Below, in pieces: positions 59,513-64,000 of a stretch of DNA of 64,000 nt (within the stretch, counting starts at the first letter, position 1; each line of letters opens with the position of its first letter). This stretch comes from an uncultured Bacteroidales bacterium (lineage in GTDB: Bacteria > Bacteroidota > Bacteroidia > Bacteroidales > Barnesiellaceae), in assembly GCA_949298955.1 (NCBI GenBank), contig CASFYQ010000004.1, positions 86,527 to 150,526 of the forward strand, in the 5' to 3' direction. The notes under the pieces were generated by a model, which saw nothing but the letters and a program-made list of their open reading frames with translations, searched no databases and was not told the origin of the DNA. The translations under genes were made by a program, and so were the position numbers.

Positions 59513-59632
59513 CGTGGCAAATAAAGTGCACGCTGATTATTCCCGGCAAGGCGGCCATGCCGGCTCCGGGGAGGTTTGAAATAGGTTTATAGGGGGATTC
59601 CCGGTTAAACAAGTTAAAATAGAAATGAAGAT

Positions 59633-60994
59633 ATGATGGCAAAACCTACCATACCCAAAGGTACGCGCGATTTCTCGGTCGACGAGATGGCCAAGCGCAA
59701 TTATATATTCGATACGATAAAACAAGTCTTCGCTCTTTATGGCTTCCGACAAATCGAGACTCCGGCCATGGAGACCTTGCAGACGCTCATGGGCAAATAT
59801 GGCGAAGAGGGTGACAAGCTGTTGTTCAAGGTGCTCAATTCGGGCGATTTTCTCGCCGATGTGACCGAGGCCGATTTGGCCGAGCGCAATCTCAACCGCT
59901 TGGCTGCCCGTTTGTGCGAGAAAGGGTTGCGCTATGACCTCACGGTCCCTTTCGCCCGTTTCGTGGTGATGCACCGCAACGAACTCACCTTCCCCTTCAA
60001 ACGCTATCAGATACAACCCGTGTGGCGGGCCGATCGGCCGCAGAGGGGGCGCTATCGTGAGTTTTACCAGTGCGATGCCGATGTGGTGGGTTCCAATTCG
60101 CTGCTGAACGAGGTAGAACTTATCGGGATAATCGACGAGGTTTTTGCTCGCCTGGGCATACGGGTGGCCATCAAACTGAACAACCGCAAGATATTGAGCG
60201 GTATCGCCGAATGGATAGGAGCTCCCGAAAAGATTGTCGACATCACGGTAGCTATCGACAAACTCGATAAGATGGGGCTCGACAAGGTAAATGCCGAGTT
60301 GCTCGAAAAGGGATTGTCGGAGGAGGCGGTGGCCCGCTTGCAACCCATCATCATGCTGCAAGGCAGCAACGAGGAGAAATTGCAAGTGCTGCGTCGCGAG
60401 CTGGCCGGTTCGGAGACGGGTATGAAGGGTATCGACGAGTTGGAATACATTTTGCATAAACTCTCGGCCTCGCCTTTGCGCTCGACGCTCGAGATAGACC
60501 TCACATTGGCCCGCGGGCTCAACTATTATACGGGTGCCATTCTCGAGGTGAAGGCTCTCGATGTGCAAATAGGCAGCATCACGGGAGGTGGCCGCTACGA
60601 CAACTTGACGGGCGTATTCGGTTTGCCGGGTGTTTCGGGTGTGGGCATCTCGTTCGGAGCCGATCGCATCTTCGACGTGCTCAACCAGCTCGACCTCTAT
60701 CCCAAGGAGTCCATGCAGCCGACTCAGGTAATGTTTGTCAATTTCGGCGAGACCGAAAGCCAGGTTTGTCTGGACCATCTCGCCCGCTTGCGGGCTGCCG
60801 GCATTCGGGCCGAAATCTATCCCGAACCGGCCAAGATGAAGAAACAGATGAGCTATGCCGACTCGATTGGAGCGCAATATGTGGCATTGGTAGGCGAGAG
60901 CGAAATCGCGGCCGGGAAAATCGCGTTGAAAAACATGACCACCGGCGAACAGTCGCTGCTGCCGGTTGACGAGGTAATCGCCCTTTTTAGTTGA
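59633..60994 (+). CDS. hisS: Histidyl-tRNA synthetase
   Basis: The 453-residue class II synthetase charges tRNA-His. Visible are the N-terminal PKGTRDF, motif 1 area ([12 protein letters not shown]), [10 protein letters not shown], motif 2 ([21 protein letters not shown]), the HisRS-specific [13 protein letters not shown], motif 3 ([24 protein letters not shown]) and the C-terminal anticodon-binding domain. Two adjacent ATGs (59633, 59636) are possible starts. It is probably co-transcribed with the calcium ATPase gene downstream. Confidence 0.97.
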   Translation: MMAKPTIPKGTRDFSVDEMAKRNYIFDTIKQVFALYGFRQIETPAMETLQTLMGKYGEEGDKLLFKVLNSGDFLADVTEADLAERNLNRLAARLCEKGLRYDLTVPFARFVVMHRNELTFPFKRYQIQPVWRADRPQRGRYREFYQCDADVVGSNSLLNEVELIGIIDEVFARLGIRVAIKLNNRKILSGIAEWIGAPEKIVDITVAIDKLDKMGLDKVNAELLEKGLSEEAVARLQPIIMLQGSNEEKLQVLRRELAGSETGMKGIDELEYILHKLSASPLRSTLEIDLTLARGLNYYTGAILEVKALDVQIGSITGGGRYDNLTGVFGLPGVSGVGISFGADRIFDVLNQLDLYPKESMQPTQVMFVNFGETESQVCLDHLARLRAAGIRAEIYPEPAKMKKQMSYADSIGAQYVALVGESEIAAGKIALKNMTTGEQSLLPVDEVIALFS

Positions 60995-61032
60995 TACAGA
61001 GAAAAAACGACAAAAAAATATACATAGAATCG

Positions 61033-63756
61033 ATGAGTTCAAAATTGGAATACTCCGGCCTGAGTGAGGCGGAGGTGTTGAAGAGTAGGGAGAAATATGG
61101 CGAAAATGTGTTGACGCCGCCGGCAAGAACCCCTATGTGGAAACTGTTCTTGGAGAAATTTTCCGACCCCATCATACGCATACTTTTAGTTGCGCTTTTC
61201 CTGTCGATAGCCGTTGCGGTCTATCATGTGGTAACTGGCGAAGAAGGCATATCGGCCCTGTTTGAACCGGCGGGCATCGCCTTGGCTATTCTGCTGGCCA
61301 CGGTGGTGGGCTTCCTGTTCGAGATGAGTGCCGCCAGGAAATTCGATATTCTCAATCAGGTGAACGACGACCTGCCTGTGAAAGTGGTGCGAGGCGGACA
61401 TATTCTCGAAATTCCCAAACGCGAGGTCGTAGTGGGTGATATTGTCATGCTCAACGCCGGTGATGAAATCCCGGCCGACGGTATCTTGTTGAATGCCGTC
61501 TCGGTGCAGGTCAACGAGTCGTCGCTTACCGGCGAGCCGATGGCCAACAAGACGACAGTCGAGGCCGATTTCGACAAAGAGGCCACCTATCCGTCCAATG
61601 CCGTGATGAACGGGTCGACCATGTTGGGCGGTTATGGTGTGATGCAGGTGACTCAGGTCGGCGACTCTACCGAGTATGGTAAGGTCTATACCGGTTCGCA
61701 AATCGAGAACAACACCCAGACCCCTCTTGACAAACAGCTCAATACGCTGGCTTCGTTCATCACAAAAGCTAGTTATGTGATTGCAGCCATCATATTTATT
61801 GCCCGCACGGTAATCTATCTCACCGACCACCCGGTGCTCGACTGGCTCAGCTTCGGCAGCTATCTGCTGTCGACAGCCATGATTGCTGTTACCGTGATTG
61901 TGGTGGCGGTGCCCGAGGGACTGCCCATGAGTGTAACCCTCAGCCTGGCCATGAGTATGAAGCGTATGCTGGCCAATAACAACCTGGTGCGCAAGATGCA
62001 TGCGTGCGAGACGATGGGTGCGGCAACCGTTATTTGTACCGACAAGACAGGTACCCTTACCCAAAACCAGATGCGGGTCAGCAAGGCCGATTTCGATTAT
62101 GTGGCCGATACGAATATCAAGGCCGTTATCGACGAGGGTATTGCCGCCAATTCGACAGCTCACCTCGACGAGGGGGCAAACGGCGTGAAAGTGCTGGGCA
62201 ACCCCACCGAAGGGGCTCTGTTGCTGTGGCTGGCCGACCGGGGCGTCGACTATGCCGAGTTGCGTCGCAATGCCCGGGTCGTGGAGCAACTTACCTTCTC
62301 GACCGAGCGCAAATATATGGCCACGGTGGTCGACTCGCCGTTGCTCGGCCATCGGGTAATCTATGTGAAGGGTGCTCCCGAGTATGTGATGAATTTCTGC
62401 TCTCAAATGGTAACGGCACAAGGACTTGTACCTATGGAGGATAACCGCCCGGCGGTAGAAGAGAAATTGTTGCAATATCAGAATCAGGCCATGCGTACTC
62501 TGGGCTTCGCCTATGCGTTGGTAGGCCCGGACGAGCCTTATTTCCTGGCAGGCCATTTGGCACCCCATATCCGGCTCTCTTTCCTGGGTGTGACCGCCAT
62601 TGCCGATCCCGTGCGCAAGGAGGTCCCCGCTGCCGTGAGAGACTGTTTGAATGCCGGCATTCAGGTGAAAATCGTGACCGGCGATACCCCGGCGACCGCT
62701 CGAGAAATAGCTCGCCAAATTTCGTTGTGGACACCCGAAGACGGCGACCGCAATATCATTACCGGACCCGAGTTTGCCAATCTCAATGACAAAACACTGC
62801 TCGAACGTATCCCCGATTTGAAAGTGATAGCTCGTGCGCGTCCTATGGATAAGGAGCGGTTGGTGAAACTCTTGCAGTCGCAAGACGAGGTCGTGGCAGT
62901 GACCGGCGACGGCACCAACGATGCCCCGGCTCTCAACGCCGCACAGGTGGGACTCTCGATGGGCGACGGCACCTCGGTAGCCAAGGAGGCCAGCGATATT
63001 ACCATCATCGACAACTCGTTCGGCAGCATTACCAAAGCTGTCTTGTGGGGGCGCTCGCTCTATCGCAATATACAGAAATTCATTCTCTTTCAGATGACTA
63101 TCAATGTGGCCGCTTGCCTCATCGTGCTCATTGGAGCCTTCTTGGGAACAGAATCGCCGCTCACCGTCACACAGATGCTTTGGGTGAACCTCATCATGGA
63201 TACTTTTGCCGCTCTGGCGCTGGCCTCGCTGCCTCCCGACGAGCGAGTGATGCGCGACAAGCCCCGTCATCTCAACGACAACATTGTCACTCGGGCTATG
63301 GCCAAAGGCATTATCGGCACCGGAATCGCCTTTGTGTTGCTCCTCTTCGGGCTGTTGCAATATTTCAAGCATGTCGATGTCACCTCGATAGCCCAGTTCG
63401 ATTTGAGCCTTTTCTTCTCCAATTTCTTCAATTTCAGCCCGGTGCACGAAGGCCTTTCTCGCTATGAGCTCACCCTCTTCTTCTCTGTTTTCGTATTCCT
63501 GCAATTTTGGAATATGTTCAATGCCAGAGCCTTCGGCGATGTGCGTTCGGCTTTCAGCCGGTTGTCTACCTGCAAAGGTTTTCTATGGGTGACTCTCATT
63601 ATCCTGGCCGGGCAGATACTCATCGTGAGCATAGGCGGTTCGCTTTTTAGTGTAACTCCGCTGAAGCCTATGGATTGGGTCTATATTTTTATCGCCACTT
63701 CGATTGTTTTGTGGATAGGCGAGATTTATCGGCTCATTCGTCGGGTCACCGCATAA
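61033..63756 (+). CDS. PMCA-type calcium-translocating P-type ATPase
   Basis: The 907-residue P2-type ATPase pumps cations, most likely Ca2+, out of the cytoplasm. It shows the actuator loop SSLTGEP (TGES is more usual in this class), the phosphorylation site CTDKTGTLT with Asp337, the nucleotide-binding KGAPEYV, TGDTPATA, and the hinge TGDGTNDAPAL near 625. VAVPEGLPMSVTLSLA in helix 4 and NLIMDTFAALALA in helix 6 carry the calcium-site residues. I chose ATG 61033 (MSSKLEYSGL), 38 bases after hisS, because the longer frame would start at TTG inside hisS. Sodium or another cation is the alternative substrate. Confidence 0.92.
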   Translation: MSSKLEYSGLSEAEVLKSREKYGENVLTPPARTPMWKLFLEKFSDPIIRILLVALFLSIAVAVYHVVTGEEGISALFEPAGIALAILLATVVGFLFEMSAARKFDILNQVNDDLPVKVVRGGHILEIPKREVVVGDIVMLNAGDEIPADGILLNAVSVQVNESSLTGEPMANKTTVEADFDKEATYPSNAVMNGSTMLGGYGVMQVTQVGDSTEYGKVYTGSQIENNTQTPLDKQLNTLASFITKASYVIAAIIFIARTVIYLTDHPVLDWLSFGSYLLSTAMIAVTVIVVAVPEGLPMSVTLSLAMSMKRMLANNNLVRKMHACETMGAATVICTDKTGTLTQNQMRVSKADFDYVADTNIKAVIDEGIAANSTAHLDEGANGVKVLGNPTEGALLLWLADRGVDYAELRRNARVVEQLTFSTERKYMATVVDSPLLGHRVIYVKGAPEYVMNFCSQMVTAQGLVPMEDNRPAVEEKLLQYQNQAMRTLGFAYALVGPDEPYFLAGHLAPHIRLSFLGVTAIADPVRKEVPAAVRDCLNAGIQVKIVTGDTPATAREIARQISLWTPEDGDRNIITGPEFANLNDKTLLERIPDLKVIARARPMDKERLVKLLQSQDEVVAVTGDGTNDAPALNAAQVGLSMGDGTSVAKEASDITIIDNSFGSITKAVLWGRSLYRNIQKFILFQMTINVAACLIVLIGAFLGTESPLTVTQMLWVNLIMDTFAALALASLPPDERVMRDKPRHLNDNIVTRAMAKGIIGTGIAFVLLLFGLLQYFKHVDVTSIAQFDLSLFFSNFFNFSPVHEGLSRYELTLFFSVFVFLQFWNMFNARAFGDVRSAFSRLSTCKGFLWVTLIILAGQILIVSIGGSLFSVTPLKPMDWVYIFIATSIVLWIGEIYRLIRRVTA

Positions 63757-63784
63757 ATTTGACAATAAAAAAGTGACTCGATTT

Positions 63785-63816
63785 GTTGCGTAGTACAAAA
63801 TAATCGTTTATCTTTG
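63785..63816 (+). promoter_or_regulatory. tRNA promoter
   Basis: GTTG at 63785-63788, a 20-bp spacer and a perfect TATCTTTG at 63809-63816, about 40 bases upstream of the mature tRNA. Confidence 0.7.
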
Positions 63817-63857
63817 CACCGCATTTGACAAGCGGTCGGTGCAAAAATAAAGATGAT

Positions 63858-63931
63858 GGCGAGATAGCTCAGTTGGTTAGAGCGCATGATTCATAATCAT
63901 GAGGTCCCGGGATCATACCCCGGTCTCGCTA
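63858..63931 (+). tRNA. tRNA-Met (anticodon CAT)
   Basis: A 74-base cloverleaf: a 7-bp acceptor stem (ggcgaga with tctcgct, first pair G-T), a D arm gctcagttggttagagc, an anticodon arm catga-ttCATaa-tcatg, a T arm ccggg-atcatac-cccgg, and discriminator A. The CCA end is not encoded. Anticodon CAT means elongator Met or, if lysidine-modified, Ile; initiator is unlikely because the stem lacks its three G-C pairs. The T loop reads atcatac, where ttcraay is usual. Confidence 0.9.
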
Positions 63932-63932
63932 C

Positions 63933-63961
63933 AAAAAGCCTCAGGAAACTGGGGCTTTTTT
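63933..63961 (+). terminator. Terminator after the tRNA
   Basis: A 12-bp stem with one wobble (63933-63944 with 63949-63960), GAAA tetraloop, ending in T residues. Confidence 0.85.
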
Positions 63962-64000
63962 GTATACACATTCTGCCCGGTGAAGCGGAATCCGGAGCAA

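Noticed and set aside
61354..61590. TGEP instead of TGES in the calcium ATPase as a sign of inactivity
   Set aside because: The key Glu is kept and all other catalytic motifs are intact; the variant also occurs in other P-type ATPases, so there is no reason to call the enzyme defective.

Overview
The window looks like a chromosomal segment of a Bacteroidales bacterium with fairly high G+C. Evidence for this is a SusC/SusD pair, many secreted proteins ending in a type IX secretion (T9SS, Por) C-terminal sorting domain, a BtuB/BtuG-type cobalamin locus, a DUF4492-CydA-CydB operon, and promoters of the Bacteroidetes form (-33 TTTG, about 20 bp, -7 TAnnTTTG). A Barnesiella-like genome is my best guess, but that is inference; no rRNA is present to test it.

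Layout. (1) 3-12752: the 3' part of a giant modular beta-helix surface protein (4249 residues visible, 5' end outside the window), closed by strong terminators. (2) 12878-30104: a glycerol-3-phosphate centred locus. GlpR is divergent from GlpD-GlpT, followed on the same strand by SusC, SusD, a beta-helix T9SS protein, a T9SS phosphodiester glycosidase (NAGPA/DUF2233), an endonuclease/exonuclease/phosphatase-fold phosphodiesterase fused to a beta-helix, and a second NAGPA as a lipoprotein. A 12-bp terminator ends the run. Read as one system, it could cleave an extracellular glycerophosphate polymer, import the product and oxidise glycerol-3-phosphate. Gram-positive teichoic acid is an attractive candidate because its GlcNAc-1-phosphodiester link to peptidoglycan is the bond type NAGPA enzymes cut.

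(3) 30234-35294: housekeeping genes: a YjjG-type HAD nucleotidase, a sugar O-acetyltransferase, YigZ, and the cytochrome bd oxidase operon. (4) 35478-47273: a cobalamin capture region with two cobalamin riboswitches. The first precedes btuB, a BtuG-like propeller lipoprotein and a PKD-type lipoprotein. The second precedes three T9SS proteins: an Ig/leucine-rich-repeat protein, a beta-propeller protein and a DUF4465 protein. The first two of these share an N-terminal domain that I cannot name. (5) 47324-52262: a TetR regulator and a 1398-residue double acyl-CoA dehydratase activase, with a perfect palindrome next to the operon promoter.

(6) 52422-59394: a YugP-type zinc protease, then an outer-membrane operon of a DUF3575 protein, an OmpA-like protein and a protein made of six tandem barrel-like repeats of about 180 residues. 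(7) 59505-63961: hisS, a PMCA-type calcium ATPase, and a tRNA with a CAT anticodon followed by a terminator.

I saw no insertion sequence, CRISPR array, prophage, rRNA or replication origin. Start codons were chosen from signal peptides, family N-termini and promoter positions, because Shine-Dalgarno sequences are weak throughout.
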